Part shown: piece after piece, positions 17,120 to 27,952 of the stretch | Layout of the letters: each line of letters opens with the position of its first letter | Numbering within the stretch: the stretch's first letter is position 1 | From: Leptospira wolffii serovar Khorat str. Khorat-H2 | GTDB taxonomy: Bacteria > Spirochaetota > Leptospiria > Leptospirales > Leptospiraceae | Assembly (NCBI RefSeq): GCF_000306115.2 | Contig: NZ_AKWX02000020.1 | Location: forward strand, 744,001 to 808,000 | DNA: 64,000 bases | Reading direction: 5' to 3' | The notes under the pieces: model-generated | Database searches by the model: none | What the model was told of the DNA's origin: nothing | The model's input: the letters and a program-made list of their open reading frames with translations, nothing else | Translations under genes and position numbers: made by a program

Positions 17120-17674
17120 TTAAGATTTCAAAAAAGAAGAAGGTTGAAACCCCTTCCTTTTACCTTCCTGGAGGAGATGCTTTTCGGCTCTTTCCAATAA
17201 TCTAGAAACGCCTGAAACGGAAAGATCCAATACCTGAGCGATTTCTTCCAGTTTGCAATTCTGGGAATACCTCAGGTCGATTGCCGTTCTCTGCTCTTCC
17301 GGTAGGGTGCTTAATAATTCGCTTAGCATTTTTCCCAGATTTTGGGCTTCGATATCATCCAAGACCTGGCCCTCGGGTCCTTGCGCTTTGGATCCGAATA
17401 CTACTGAGCTTTCTTCGCCGACGAGGGAGACGTTCTTTTGGTAGTAGGACTTGCCATGATTGATCATCAGGTTTCGGGCGATGCGGAATAGGATCATCCG
17501 GGATATTTGTTCGTCCGGGATATCCTTGCCGGTATAGTGCTTAAAGAAGTTTAAAAATGTATCCTGTAGGAGGTCCAATGCAGTCGATTCGTCCCGGATC
17601 GAACGGCGAATAAATGAAAACAAGTGGTCCTTATTTTTATTGTATAGTTTTTCGAAAAACAAGGTCTCGGACAC
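17120..17674 (-). CDS. ECF-like RNA polymerase sigma factor
   Basis: The 184-aa protein has region 2 (LFSFIRRSIRDESTALDLLQDTFLNFFKHY) and region 4 (LSTLPEEQRTAIDLRYSQNCKLEEIAQVLDLSVSGVSRLLERAEKHLL), with no region 1 or 3. This is the ECF layout. It starts at GTG 17674; an in-frame TAG lies 24 nt upstream, so no longer start exists, and no clear Shine-Dalgarno sequence is seen. The fecR-like gene follows on the same strand after about 160 nt. The pair probably forms a surface-signalling unit; target promoters cannot be read from the sequence. Confidence 0.9.
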   Translation of the reverse strand: MSETLFFEKLYNKNKDHLFSFIRRSIRDESTALDLLQDTFLNFFKHYTGKDIPDEQISRMILFRIARNLMINHGKSYYQKNVSLVGEESSVVFGSKAQGPEGQVLDDIEAQNLGKMLSELLSTLPEEQRTAIDLRYSQNCKLEEIAQVLDLSVSGVSRLLERAEKHLLQEGKRKGFQPSSFLKS

Positions 17675-17812
17675 GGTAAAATAGAAAGTTTTTTCCTACG
17701 GTCTTTTTTCAAGTAAATTCGGTTTTTTCTTGTAGAAAGCGAACCCGATTTAAAAGGTATAGGCAAACGAATTTTCGTCTGTAATCAAACAAATCCTGGA
17801 TTAAATAGAAGT

Positions 17813-18628
17813 ATGGCCTACCGCTGGCTTTTAACACTCTGTCTCGTATTATTCACTTCGAACCTATTGGCTTCTAGCCTAACCCTGAAAAATGGAAAAG
17901 TTTTACAAGGAAAGGTCGTCAATCAGACCAGAACGGAAGTACAGATCGAAGTGGACGGTAAGGTTCTAACGATTCCAAAGACGGATATCGTGGAGTTGAA
18001 TCTCAAGGATACCCCTAAACAGGAACCCAAGAAAGAACCGGTTAAGGAAAAAGCTAAGGAAGAACCGGTAAAGCAACCGGAAGAGCCGATCGGTTCGAAA
18101 TGGTATAATAAGCCTCGTTGGAGTTATTCCATTCGTTCCGCCGTTGTACCGGGTTGGGGATTCTGGAAAGCCGACAGGAAATATCTTGCAATCGGGACGT
18201 TTATTCTATTTGCAGGAGCGGCATATTCCACCGCGCATACTCAAAGTGCCTTTAACTCCGCAAAGAACGCATACGAACAGGGAGCGACTAATTATTTCGC
18301 TTATGCGTTGAGCGATCCCGTTCTGTCTAGCCCGAGCAATACTACTCAAAGGTTGGTTCTTGCTTTTCTCGTAAATAAAGGCCCTTATAATCATTACCAG
18401 GGTCTCGCCGGAGAAGGAAATAACTATCAGTACGTTCTCGGACTGGTTTACGGCCTACAAGTATTATATTCTTATTATTTAGGAACGAAGGCTGAGCAAG
18501 CCGCCGGAATTTCGGAAGGACCTAATTCCGGATTTAAATTTAGCGTAGCCCCGTCCTACCAGCCTATGATCATAGGTGGAAACGGTTTGGGATGGAACGG
18601 AGAAGTTAGATACGACGTCCGGTTCTGA
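17813..18628 (+). CDS. Exported protein of unknown function with a FecR-tail-like N-terminal domain
   Basis: The 271-aa protein has a signal peptide (WLLTLCLVLFTSNLLASS). It is followed by a ~40-residue domain (LTLKNGKVLQGKVVNQTRTE.. ending TDIVEL), a Lys/Glu/Pro-rich linker (about residues 66-95), and a C-terminal part with hydrophobic helices (YLAIGTFILFAGAAYSTA, VLGLVYGLQVLYSYYLG) plus Tyr/Asn-rich stretches ending in an amphipathic VRYDVRF. The N-terminal domain resembles the FecR C-terminus encoded divergently. It may be an envelope protein made under control of the neighbouring sigma factor. No known family is recognised. Confidence 0.7.
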   Translation: MAYRWLLTLCLVLFTSNLLASSLTLKNGKVLQGKVVNQTRTEVQIEVDGKVLTIPKTDIVELNLKDTPKQEPKKEPVKEKAKEEPVKQPEEPIGSKWYNKPRWSYSIRSAVVPGWGFWKADRKYLAIGTFILFAGAAYSTAHTQSAFNSAKNAYEQGATNYFAYALSDPVLSSPSNTTQRLVLAFLVNKGPYNHYQGLAGEGNNYQYVLGLVYGLQVLYSYYLGTKAEQAAGISEGPNSGFKFSVAPSYQPMIIGGNGLGWNGEVRYDVRF

Positions 18629-18631
18629 CCT

Positions 18632-19762
18632 TTATTGAGCTACGCATAGAAAATTGCGTTTTAGCGAACAAAGAGAAACGCTCGGGCCTGCCGCAGGTCC
18701 TATTCCCAATTGCTTGGAGATCAGATTTACATCCAAAGCGGAAAGATCCCCGTAATAACCGGTGATGGAGGTTCCGGCGGTATCGCTCCAAGATGCCGCA
18801 CTGCTTTGGCCGTTTAGAGCGGCGCATTCACTTACGGTTACAGTTCCGGATCCCCAGGATGAATTCAGTCCGGTCCATAATGTTCCGCTACCCAAGGCTT
18901 GAGTCAATGCGGGATTAAATCCGTAAATACCGGAAGAATCGGTCGTGAATAATTTTACGTTATTTCTGCCGAAATAGTAGGTCGTAGATACCGCCAACGG
19001 CCAGGTTCCGGAGAATTGCAAACCTCTTAATTTAGAAGCGGAACGGTTGGCGGCCGCGCTCACACTGATTACGGCTTTATATGTCGCGGAGCTCGGAAAA
19101 GTTCCTGGCTTGTCGCTCGAATTATTGCAGGCGGCGTCGGCGATATCGATAGCTGCGTCGCTTAATTTTCCGTCAAAAGCGAAATTGCCCGGCCAACCTT
19201 TTCCTCCGTTAGTCGCTACAAACGCACATTTTTCGGTGTCTGTGGTCTTAAGAGTAAAATATTGAGGCACATTCGTGATCGTGTCGGTCGCGATTAACAC
19301 GTAGTCCTGTTCGATACAATCCGCATCGATTAAATAGAAGGAAATCGTAACTACGTTCGCCTGCTTCGCCGGATCAAAGGTAAAACTATTATTGGTGGGA
19401 GGCGCTCCGTTTATATACAGTATGGGAATGGAGCTCGTATTATTAGTCGCGAAATTGAATGTGACAGTCTCACCTTTTTGAGCATCCAAAGCATTTGCCA
19501 GTTCAAATGTAATCGTATTTGTTCCTACGCGAACTCCTTCCGGGATCGTAGGGGGCGTAGTGGTAAGACCTCCGTTCGCATCCATTTGCTGTAAAGCGAT
19601 GGGAGAACCTCCGAGTACAATGCTAGGGTCTTGCATTACGAGAGCGGAGACGGGGCTCTTGCTACCGTCTAAATCCACGCTTTTTGCGCTATTGCAGGCG
19701 GACAAAAAGACAGAATATAAAAGGAAGAGGCAAAAAGTCAGTTGGGAACGATAGAAAACCAT
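18632..19762 (-). CDS. DUF1554 lipoprotein (tandem copy 1)
   Basis: The 376-aa protein has a signal peptide ending in the lipobox LSAC, followed by CNSAKSVDLDGSKSP. A middle beta-rich domain (about 60-185) leads into a C-terminal DUF1554 domain: FVATNGGKGWPGNFAFDG, AAIDIADAACN, SATYKAVISVSAAANR, LWTGLNSSWGSGT and a final CSLKRNFLCVAQ. DUF1554 is a leptospiral outer-surface domain with a lectin-like cysteine pattern; its role is not settled. GGGAGG lies 6 nt before ATG 19762, favouring it over the upstream ATG 19789. Two paralogues follow upstream on the same strand. Confidence 0.85.
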   Translation of the reverse strand: MVFYRSQLTFCLFLLYSVFLSACNSAKSVDLDGSKSPVSALVMQDPSIVLGGSPIALQQMDANGGLTTTPPTIPEGVRVGTNTITFELANALDAQKGETVTFNFATNNTSSIPILYINGAPPTNNSFTFDPAKQANVVTISFYLIDADCIEQDYVLIATDTITNVPQYFTLKTTDTEKCAFVATNGGKGWPGNFAFDGKLSDAAIDIADAACNNSSDKPGTFPSSATYKAVISVSAAANRSASKLRGLQFSGTWPLAVSTTYYFGRNNVKLFTTDSSGIYGFNPALTQALGSGTLWTGLNSSWGSGTVTVSECAALNGQSSAASWSDTAGTSITGYYGDLSALDVNLISKQLGIGPAAGPSVSLCSLKRNFLCVAQ

Positions 19763-19914
19763 GTTTTCCTCCCTCATTCGCTTATTCATGGGGAATTCCC
19801 CGACCCTTTATAACAAAGTTGGTCGGAACTTGTTGCTCTTTTTTTATCCGGTTAGGAAAAAAATAAATTCCTTATCGACTGGCCCTGGAAGGGCTGTAGG
19901 AGAATGTAAGAGAT

Positions 19915-21015
19915 CTACTGTTCCACACAAAGTAAGTAACGAGATGTGTTACAAGATTGCAAGTCCAGACCCGTCGAAGTCGTACTAAATTTGGCGATCG
20001 CCTGATAATAGATTTCGTTTAATAACCCATAGCTTCCGGTTAATGCGCTGGCGCTATACCAAGAATAAGCGAATTGTCCCGCTCCGCCGGCACATTGGGT
20101 TTGAGAAGGAGTTCCTATCCCCCAGTTGCTGTCGGAGAATCCGGTCCAAATGGTTCCCGCTCCCCCGAAACTATTTTCTAAGTGGTTCTCGTTGGCAAAA
20201 TCCGGATGTGTTCCCTGGTAGGCTAGATCGAAGATTTTCGTGTATCCGCCTCGGCCGAAATATCGAATAGCGGTATAAGGCGCGCTAAAGACCCAATTGG
20301 TGGAAAGAGTACGAGTCGCAGCTCCGTTAGGCGCACTGGAAACTACGATCATCGCTTTAAACGTGGGAGAATTTACGTTCATAGCGGCGGGAATATTGGA
20401 CGCGCAGATTGCATCCGCAGCTTCCACCGCGCCACCCAAGGAATTATTGATATAATTATTTGCGAAAGATCCGCTGTATCCCCATCCGCCGTTCGTGGCT
20501 ACGAACGTACATTTATCCTCATCCGTGGTATGGAGCCGAATCCATTGGGGAATATTGGAAACGGTATCGACCGCAATGATAAAATAATCCTGTTTGATGC
20601 AGTCCTCATCCTGAGCGAAGTCGATCAACATATAGATACCGCTTTTTTGCTCATCGTAAGAAAAATAATCCTTATAGAATCCGTTGGCATCATGTCCGGA
20701 AATGGAGATCAAGGGAGAGCTTGGATAGAAAACGAACTCCGCTTTTTGGCCGGATTGCGATAAAGGATTCGTGAGAATTAAGGTAAATTCCATCTCCGAG
20801 TTTTCGTATACCGTGGGTACGTAAACGGAGCCTGCGTCTCCTTGGACTTGGATAGGATAAGTAGGTCCTAAGAGAAGCGATAGATTTATGTTGAGAATTC
20901 CGCCGAGACTGTTCGGCTTACTTGCATCTAATGCTGTGCTATTGGCGGTATTACATCCGACAAGGAGGATAGATACTAAAATTGCAATATATAAATAAAA
21001 CGATCTTCCTTCCAT
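19915..21015 (-). CDS. DUF1554 lipoprotein (tandem copy 2)
   Basis: The 366-aa protein has a signal peptide with lipobox LVGC, then CNTANSTALDASKPN, close to the opening of the other two copies. The C-terminal DUF1554 domain shows FVATNGGWGYSGSFANN, AVEAADAICASN, TFKAMIVVSSAPNGAA, IWTGFSDSNWGIGT and SCNTSRYLLCVEQ. It most resembles copy 1, including CIKQDYFIIAVDTVSNIPQ versus CIEQDYVLIATDTITNVPQ in the middle domain. Lipidated, probably on the outer membrane. It is 152 nt upstream of copy 1, so separate transcription is possible. Confidence 0.85.
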   Translation of the reverse strand: MEGRSFYLYIAILVSILLVGCNTANSTALDASKPNSLGGILNINLSLLLGPTYPIQVQGDAGSVYVPTVYENSEMEFTLILTNPLSQSGQKAEFVFYPSSPLISISGHDANGFYKDYFSYDEQKSGIYMLIDFAQDEDCIKQDYFIIAVDTVSNIPQWIRLHTTDEDKCTFVATNGGWGYSGSFANNYINNSLGGAVEAADAICASNIPAAMNVNSPTFKAMIVVSSAPNGAATRTLSTNWVFSAPYTAIRYFGRGGYTKIFDLAYQGTHPDFANENHLENSFGGAGTIWTGFSDSNWGIGTPSQTQCAGGAGQFAYSWYSASALTGSYGLLNEIYYQAIAKFSTTSTGLDLQSCNTSRYLLCVEQ

Positions 21016-21161
21016 AACCTACATATCCACCTAAACGTTCGATTCGGACTAAAAATCCCCTGTATAAAGGAATAAACAAAAGAGCTCTCGAAAAAATGAA
21101 CGAATTTTTGGGTTTCAGAATGATTTAAAGGAAAAAAAGAATAAGGAAATATCTTTCTGAC

Positions 21162-21178
21162 CGCCCTTCTTTCGGGCG
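21162..21178 (-). terminator. Possible terminator after DUF1554 copy 3
   Basis: CGCCC and GGGCG pair around a 7-nt loop, about 34 nt past the minus-strand stop at 21212. T-rich sequence follows on the minus strand, but a spacer separates it from the stem, so the call is weak. Confidence 0.3.
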
Positions 21179-21211
21179 ATCGGATCTTTTCGAACGTATT
21201 TCCAATGAGAC

Positions 21212-22261
21212 TTAAGGAGAATACACGCAAATGAAGGTAGAAGGCGATTCCGTAGCACTAGAGCAGGTTTGTATATTTGCACGGGCTGCATCGTTCGGAG
21301 AAATGCTCGGCGCTCCGATGGCTCCCGAATCGGTGGAAGTCGTACTCGGTTTCCAGCTCTCCGAGCCTTCCGGATTCATGCAAGATTCGAAGGTTTGGGA
21401 ACCCCATCCGGAGTTCATTCCGGTCCAGTATCCGTTAGAGGTTTCGCTAAAAGGGTTATCGAAATTTACCCCCGGCGTCCAAGTATTGGGGGGCCAACTT
21501 CCTGAATTCTGAAAGATCTTTACCCAAGACCCGTCGGCTTGTTGGCGTACATATTTCTTACCGGATCGGAAGAATGAGGTAGAAGAAAGAGCTTCTCCCG
21601 GATTTCGATTTCCTTGGCTTGCGGAAACGGCCGCTACCATGGCCTTGTACTTAACCGGAACTCTAGGAAGGCCTTTTTGAATCGCCAATTGCTCGCAGGT
21701 AGCGTCCATTTGGGTCAGACCGCCTAGGTTAGGCGCTGCGGTAGGAGCGGATTCGAATACGCAATAATCTCCATCTAACACGGTAAAGGTGTAGGAATGT
21801 TCATCGCCGGTGGAAGTTCTACGAATTCGAACCGAAAATCTGTCTCCCGGACGATCCAAACAATTATCGTCGTCGGAACCCAGAGCAAAGCCGATATTCT
21901 TCACAGTTTCTCCTTGGAGTAATGTGAAGTTATCGTATCCTACGAAGGCGGGAGTCTGGACCGTAGTTACGTTTTCGAAACTCATCGTAAAAGTTTCGTC
22001 GGAAGAAAATGTGCCGGGAAAATTCAAATCGATATAGCTATTTCCCGCGTCGTAAAAGGAATTCACGGAAGGACTAGGAAAACCTTCGGGAAGAGTCTCA
22101 CCCCCCGAACCGGGAAGCTCGATCGACAAAAGAAATCCGGTAGCACTACCGCTTGCATCTATGTTTACCGGTTTGGCGTCGTTACAAGAAGACAAAAATA
22201 TCGAAAGTAGAAGGATTTCGGATAAGATAATTCTTCGAAATAGACGTGATATATACTTCAT
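21212..22261 (-). CDS. DUF1554 lipoprotein (tandem copy 3, divergent)
   Basis: The 349-aa protein has a basic signal peptide with lipobox LSSC and then CNDAKPVNIDASGSA. The middle region is different from the other copies, with a Calx-beta-like pattern (ETFTMSFENVTT, DDDNCLDRPGDRFSVRIRRTST). The C-terminal DUF1554 domain has DATCEQLAIQKGLP, KYKAMVAAVSASQGNR, GYWTGMNSGWGSQTFESC and TFICVYSP. It lacks the ATNGG box of copies 1 and 2, so it is an older duplicate or a separate acquisition. It is probably surface exposed. Confidence 0.82.
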   Translation of the reverse strand: MKYISRLFRRIILSEILLLSIFLSSCNDAKPVNIDASGSATGFLLSIELPGSGGETLPEGFPSPSVNSFYDAGNSYIDLNFPGTFSSDETFTMSFENVTTVQTPAFVGYDNFTLLQGETVKNIGFALGSDDDNCLDRPGDRFSVRIRRTSTGDEHSYTFTVLDGDYCVFESAPTAAPNLGGLTQMDATCEQLAIQKGLPRVPVKYKAMVAAVSASQGNRNPGEALSSTSFFRSGKKYVRQQADGSWVKIFQNSGSWPPNTWTPGVNFDNPFSETSNGYWTGMNSGWGSQTFESCMNPEGSESWKPSTTSTDSGAIGAPSISPNDAARANIQTCSSATESPSTFICVYSP

Positions 22262-22474
22262 AAAGACGATTTACTATGGAATCCTTTTAACGGTCTCTTC
22301 CGGAAGCTTGTGACAAAGCGTTTCTTCTTCCAACAAATTAAATATGAGGTTTTGCTCACTTTTTTGTCCGATTTCTTTTTTCTCGGATACTTGGAATTCC
22401 CGATCCTCTTTCGTATAGAGATTTCTGCTAGCTAAAGAATCGTAAGTTTTTTAGGATATTTCGGGAAGAGATGT

Positions 22475-22498
22475 AGGAGAGAGAATCAATTCTCTCCT
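22475..22498 (-). terminator. Hairpin spanning the stop codon of the 678-aa protein gene
   Basis: AGGAGAGA and TCTCTCCT pair (8 bp) around an 8-nt loop that carries the minus-strand TGA. No immediate T-run follows, so it is only a candidate terminator. Confidence 0.3.
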
Positions 22499-24522
22499 GC
22501 ATTCGGTTTCTTCAGTTTATCGATCTCTTTGCGGAAGGATTCGAAAGGATCGTCGCTTGCGGGTTTATCCGTCTTTTGCGCTCCTGCCGATTTCTCGGGG
22601 CCTTTATGCGAGGAGAACCAATCGTCTATATGTTTTACGACTTTGACGATTCGATTTCGAGCGTCTTCCTCTTCGTTGGTTCTGACCTTATTTTGTAGGA
22701 CTTCTAATCTTTCCGTGAGAGTCTTATGTAATTCTCTGGCTTTGCTTCTGAAGTTTTCGTCCGCCGGATAGCAAAGTACCTGTTCGTATTTTTCCTTGGA
22801 TTTTTCCCAGTTTAACAAAACGAATTTTTCGCGGTCCAATATTTGGTAGAAAAGATCGGCGGGAAATTCGGGAAGGATTCCTTGGATTTCCGAGGAGGTG
22901 GGCGGGAGTTGTTTTCGAAAATAATATCCGTCCATCGCGGAGAATATCTTACTTCTCTGTTCCGCAATTCGGATCTTTTCCTCTTCCTTGATTCTGTCCT
23001 GAATGCGGACCTGCTCCTCTTTCTTGGCGGCCTCATGGTTCTTGGCTTTCAGAAAATTCTGTTGGGTTCGGATTTTTTCCTTTGCCTGGGCGAAGAAAAT
23101 ATCTTGCAATAGTCGACCTATCCCCAGCCAATCCAAAATGGAATAGTACCAAGGGAAATAGTCCATATAACCTTTTCTTAATACTTTTCCGTACGCTCTT
23201 ACGAGTTCCGGGTCGTTGAATATGGATTTGATTTGAGGCTCGTTCGATTCCACTAGATGGCGGACGCATAAAATCTTCCAGGCCTCGACTCCCACGGCGG
23301 CCCCCAGGCTCAGGATGATTTGCCTTACGCTATTCGGATTCTTATGGAAAAAGGCATGAATCGTCGTGGTTTTGGTTTCCCAAGTGGAATAGCCGATTTC
23401 TAAATCGTCGATCAACATTCTCTTGAGTTCGTCCGGATAAGATTTGAATTCCTTATCCGTCAGCAAGAGCACTTTTCGATCCCAGCGGGCGCCCTCAGCG
23501 ACTAGATTCTTTTTGATTTCATGGAAACGATTTCTTTCTTTTTCCGCGGATTGCTTTTGTAATTCTTTTTCCGCCAACTCGGATAGAGAACGCATAAGCA
23601 CCACGCTAAGCATTCCCGGAAATCCGGGGCTAGGATTACCGGAGGGGAGTGCGTTTGCAAAAGCTTCCGTTCTTGCCAATCGAAACTTGGTTGTTTCGGG
23701 ATGCGAAGGATTGGAATAATATAACTTTTCTTCCATAGCGATTTTCTGGAACTCGTCATGAAGAGCGTATCGAAGTTGCTTTGCCGCCTTGGATTGCATG
23801 AAGTCGTCCACGTATTCCATAATCTGTACGGATTCTTTTGCATTACGAATTCCGAATAATCCATAACCTGGGACGTCCACGACCCTACCTTTTTTGAAAA
23901 GATCGTCCTCCAATTCGAACAGGAAATCTTTAACGAATTCCGGATTAGGGGAAATTCTAAAATGAGGATTGTTAAAGGACTCTCTCAAGTAGAGAAAAAG
24001 CTGGGGAAAAGGAGCTTCGCTTCTGGCGCCGGATTCCCAATCGTTTTCCAAATTATCCGAAAGCAGCGCCTTGTTGATTTCGGGTTTGCGATCCAAGTAT
24101 CCTATGAGGGAAGTTACGGAATAGTCCAACACTTCCAGATAGATCCTGCTTAGGTCTAAAGATTCGATTTCGGGAAAGGCCGCATAGCATGGGCGTGCCT
24201 CGGGTTGCTTTTCATTATTATCGCTGACAAGATATGCTAACTGGGAAACGGTTCCGTCTTCGAGTAATCTCTTTAAATGTAGATCTATTTCCTTAGGAGA
24301 GAGTTCTCCTACTTCCGGAACTTTATGCTGAGGCTCGAAAAGTTGTCTTTTCTTTACATTCTTGAAAGAGGTAGCGCCTGCGACCGCCTTGTACACGGAG
24401 TGAGTCACCTTGTCGTTCATGTAATAGCTGACCACTTCGTTCAGCTTCTTCACTTTTAAGAAGGCTGGAACTACGGGATTACCCGTCATAGGGTCTAAGG
24501 GCTTGGGACCTTTGGGACTCAT
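22486..24522 (-). CDS. 678-aa cytoplasmic protein of unknown function
   Basis: I do not recognise this protein. It has no signal peptide or membrane helix. The N-terminus is Pro/Lys-rich (SPKGPKPLDPMTGNPVVPAFLKVKKL), the body is mostly helical, and two charged segments look like coiled coils: EKELQKQSAEKERNRFHE near residue 330 and KAKNHEAAKKEEQVRIQD near 505, running on through KIRIAEQRSK. The C-terminal ~60 residues are Lys/Asp-rich and probably disordered. No catalytic motif stands out. It stands alone between the lipoprotein group and the divergent gpmI gene. There is no good Shine-Dalgarno sequence before the ATG. Confidence 0.75.
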   Translation of the reverse strand: MSPKGPKPLDPMTGNPVVPAFLKVKKLNEVVSYYMNDKVTHSVYKAVAGATSFKNVKKRQLFEPQHKVPEVGELSPKEIDLHLKRLLEDGTVSQLAYLVSDNNEKQPEARPCYAAFPEIESLDLSRIYLEVLDYSVTSLIGYLDRKPEINKALLSDNLENDWESGARSEAPFPQLFLYLRESFNNPHFRISPNPEFVKDFLFELEDDLFKKGRVVDVPGYGLFGIRNAKESVQIMEYVDDFMQSKAAKQLRYALHDEFQKIAMEEKLYYSNPSHPETTKFRLARTEAFANALPSGNPSPGFPGMLSVVLMRSLSELAEKELQKQSAEKERNRFHEIKKNLVAEGARWDRKVLLLTDKEFKSYPDELKRMLIDDLEIGYSTWETKTTTIHAFFHKNPNSVRQIILSLGAAVGVEAWKILCVRHLVESNEPQIKSIFNDPELVRAYGKVLRKGYMDYFPWYYSILDWLGIGRLLQDIFFAQAKEKIRTQQNFLKAKNHEAAKKEEQVRIQDRIKEEEKIRIAEQRSKIFSAMDGYYFRKQLPPTSSEIQGILPEFPADLFYQILDREKFVLLNWEKSKEKYEQVLCYPADENFRSKARELHKTLTERLEVLQNKVRTNEEEDARNRIVKVVKHIDDWFSSHKGPEKSAGAQKTDKPASDDPFESFRKEIDKLKKPNAGEN

Positions 24523-24770
24523 GTTTAAAATATCTTCGGAAGAAATAAATTATTAAAAATTTATCATATACAATCCTCTATTCGCTCGTATTAGGCGAAT
24601 GGAATCTTAATATGATTGCAACCATCATATCTTGCGATTAGAACTCTTCCACCGAAAAACCGGGATTTGGCCTTATTTTTGGTAAAGTAGGTCTAAACCG
24701 AAGGACGTATGCCGAACTCATTACGCGAATCCTCTTGACGAGGGGCTTACTCGGGCTTTCCTGGAATGGA

Positions 24771-26414
<1,644 letters not shown>

Positions 26415-26416
26415 AA

Positions 26417-27952
26417 TCAATCGCTTACGCATAAGACTTCGTATCCGAAAGTCTTATCGTATTCTCCTATGGTTCCGTAGGCGAATACCACCGTTTGGCC
26501 CCAGGCTTCGTTCGGAGTGTGAATTACGGACGGAGTCGAAGTCCAAGTCGCGTATGTGATAGGATTCGGAAAGGCGGTCGAATTAATATACGGAGCCGAG
26601 CTTCCTTCTTTTAAAGAATACAATTCCGTAATATTCGGGAGTCTCCAATTCTGGCGCGCATAGTAGCCTATGCTGGAGCCATGTAAGGTATTTAGATAGG
26701 CGCAGGCATTCAGTGCATTTTCCCAAGTATAATTGAGTAAGGCGCTTCCGGAGCAATCGGAAGCCGTTTTTCCTTCCCAGCAGGTTTTCCAATTTAATCC
26801 GGTGGAAGAATCCGAGGTCACTATATCGGAAGTATAAGTTCCATGAGCGGTCGGACCGGTATAAGTTTGGCTTCCCGCCGAGGTTGTGCGACTTCCGGTA
26901 GTAAAAGTTCCTTGTTGGCTCATCGTATTTCCCGCTAAATCGCGTAACGCGGTATTCGGGATCGTCCATCGAATCTGGGAATTTTCGGGAAAATAAATCC
27001 AACTTACCGTGATGACTAAGGTCTGAGAATCCTGCCAATCGTAGACGGTTCCCGAATTCGGAATCGTGACCCAGCCTGTTCCGTTATTGACCTCCGTAGT
27101 CATGGACATTGTGGTTCCGGTGTCCATTGGTTCCCCGAAGTTCAGAGTGATCGCTCCGGGAGAAGGGGAAATTCCCGTGGCGCTGTTACTTGGATTCGTA
27201 GAGTAAACGGAAGGCGCCACGGTATCCACGACGATACTCGCGCTCGATACGGTGGATACGTTTCCCGCTTTGTCTCTGGCTTGGAATTTGAAGTCCGTGG
27301 TGGTATTTGCCGATACGTTGATCGGAGTGGAATATTGGGTTCCTACATTGATCGTTCCTGTGGGACCGTCTATATCCGGAGTAGAAGTGTCCGTGACGAA
27401 CGCGATTTTATCGCAACCTACCGCGTTGTCCGTACAGGTCAAAGAAACGCTTTGAGCCGAATTATACGAGCCTTCGCTCGGAGATGTAGCTACGCTGGGC
27501 GCTGTATCATCCCTATCGATTCTGAAAATAGCGGATCCGGTATCATCTTCCGAATCCGTCACGCAAACGCGGATATAATTCGCGCCTACCGATAGGGAAG
27601 ATGCGGAAATATTGGATGTGTTTGCCGCAAATGCCGTGATCGTGCCTGAATATAAGGATGTTCCATCGGAACAACTGGTGGATCCTGCTAAAACGGAATA
27701 GGACCCGTCACTATCTGAGCTCCAATTTAAAGTGGAACCCGTAACCGCTCCTGAATTACCACTCACATACGCAGTGCTAAAACTTCCGATAATTCTGGGG
27801 CCGGGAACGCAGGCTTCTAATTCTCCCAGGACGCAACGTAATAGATTCGTTTCCCACCAGGCTTTAGAATAGGGAATCCCGGGATTGTTGACATTGACGG
27901 GAGTGCAACAGGCCCAAAATAAAAGTATGGATAAAAGATAGCGCAACTTCAC
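26417..27952 (-). CDS. Lipoprotein with Ig-like domains and C-terminal Lcl/DUF1566 domain
   Basis: The 511-aa protein has a short signal peptide and a cysteine pair (LLFWACC), fitting lipid attachment. Ser/Thr-rich beta repeats follow (about 55-150). Next is a chitobiase-type segment (TAPSVATSPSEGSYNSAQSVSLTC.. FKFQARDKAGNVS) and a SbsA/Big-type Ig domain (PSVYSTNPSNSATGISPSPGAITLNFGEPMDTGT). The C-terminal Lcl domain shows TGLNWKTCWEGKTASDC, TWENALNACAYLN, NWRLPNITELYSL, YATWTSTP and a final FGYEVLCVSD. It is likely a surface adhesin-like protein. The same C-terminal domain type occurs in the first gene of the window. Confidence 0.85.
   Translation of the reverse strand: MKLRYLLSILLFWACCTPVNVNNPGIPYSKAWWETNLLRCVLGELEACVPGPRIIGSFSTAYVSGNSGAVTGSTLNWSSDSDGSYSVLAGSTSCSDGTSLYSGTITAFAANTSNISASSLSVGANYIRVCVTDSEDDTGSAIFRIDRDDTAPSVATSPSEGSYNSAQSVSLTCTDNAVGCDKIAFVTDTSTPDIDGPTGTINVGTQYSTPINVSANTTTDFKFQARDKAGNVSTVSSASIVVDTVAPSVYSTNPSNSATGISPSPGAITLNFGEPMDTGTTMSMTTEVNNGTGWVTIPNSGTVYDWQDSQTLVITVSWIYFPENSQIRWTIPNTALRDLAGNTMSQQGTFTTGSRTTSAGSQTYTGPTAHGTYTSDIVTSDSSTGLNWKTCWEGKTASDCSGSALLNYTWENALNACAYLNTLHGSSIGYYARQNWRLPNITELYSLKEGSSAPYINSTAFPNPITYATWTSTPSVIHTPNEAWGQTVVFAYGTIGEYDKTFGYEVLCVSD

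Noticed and set aside
18206..18394. Minus-strand 62-aa frame inside the exported protein gene
   Set aside because: Antisense shadow without supporting signals.
24735..24770. TTG start for gpmI
   Set aside because: The extra 12 residues do not match the usual GpmI start, and ATG 24771 is available.
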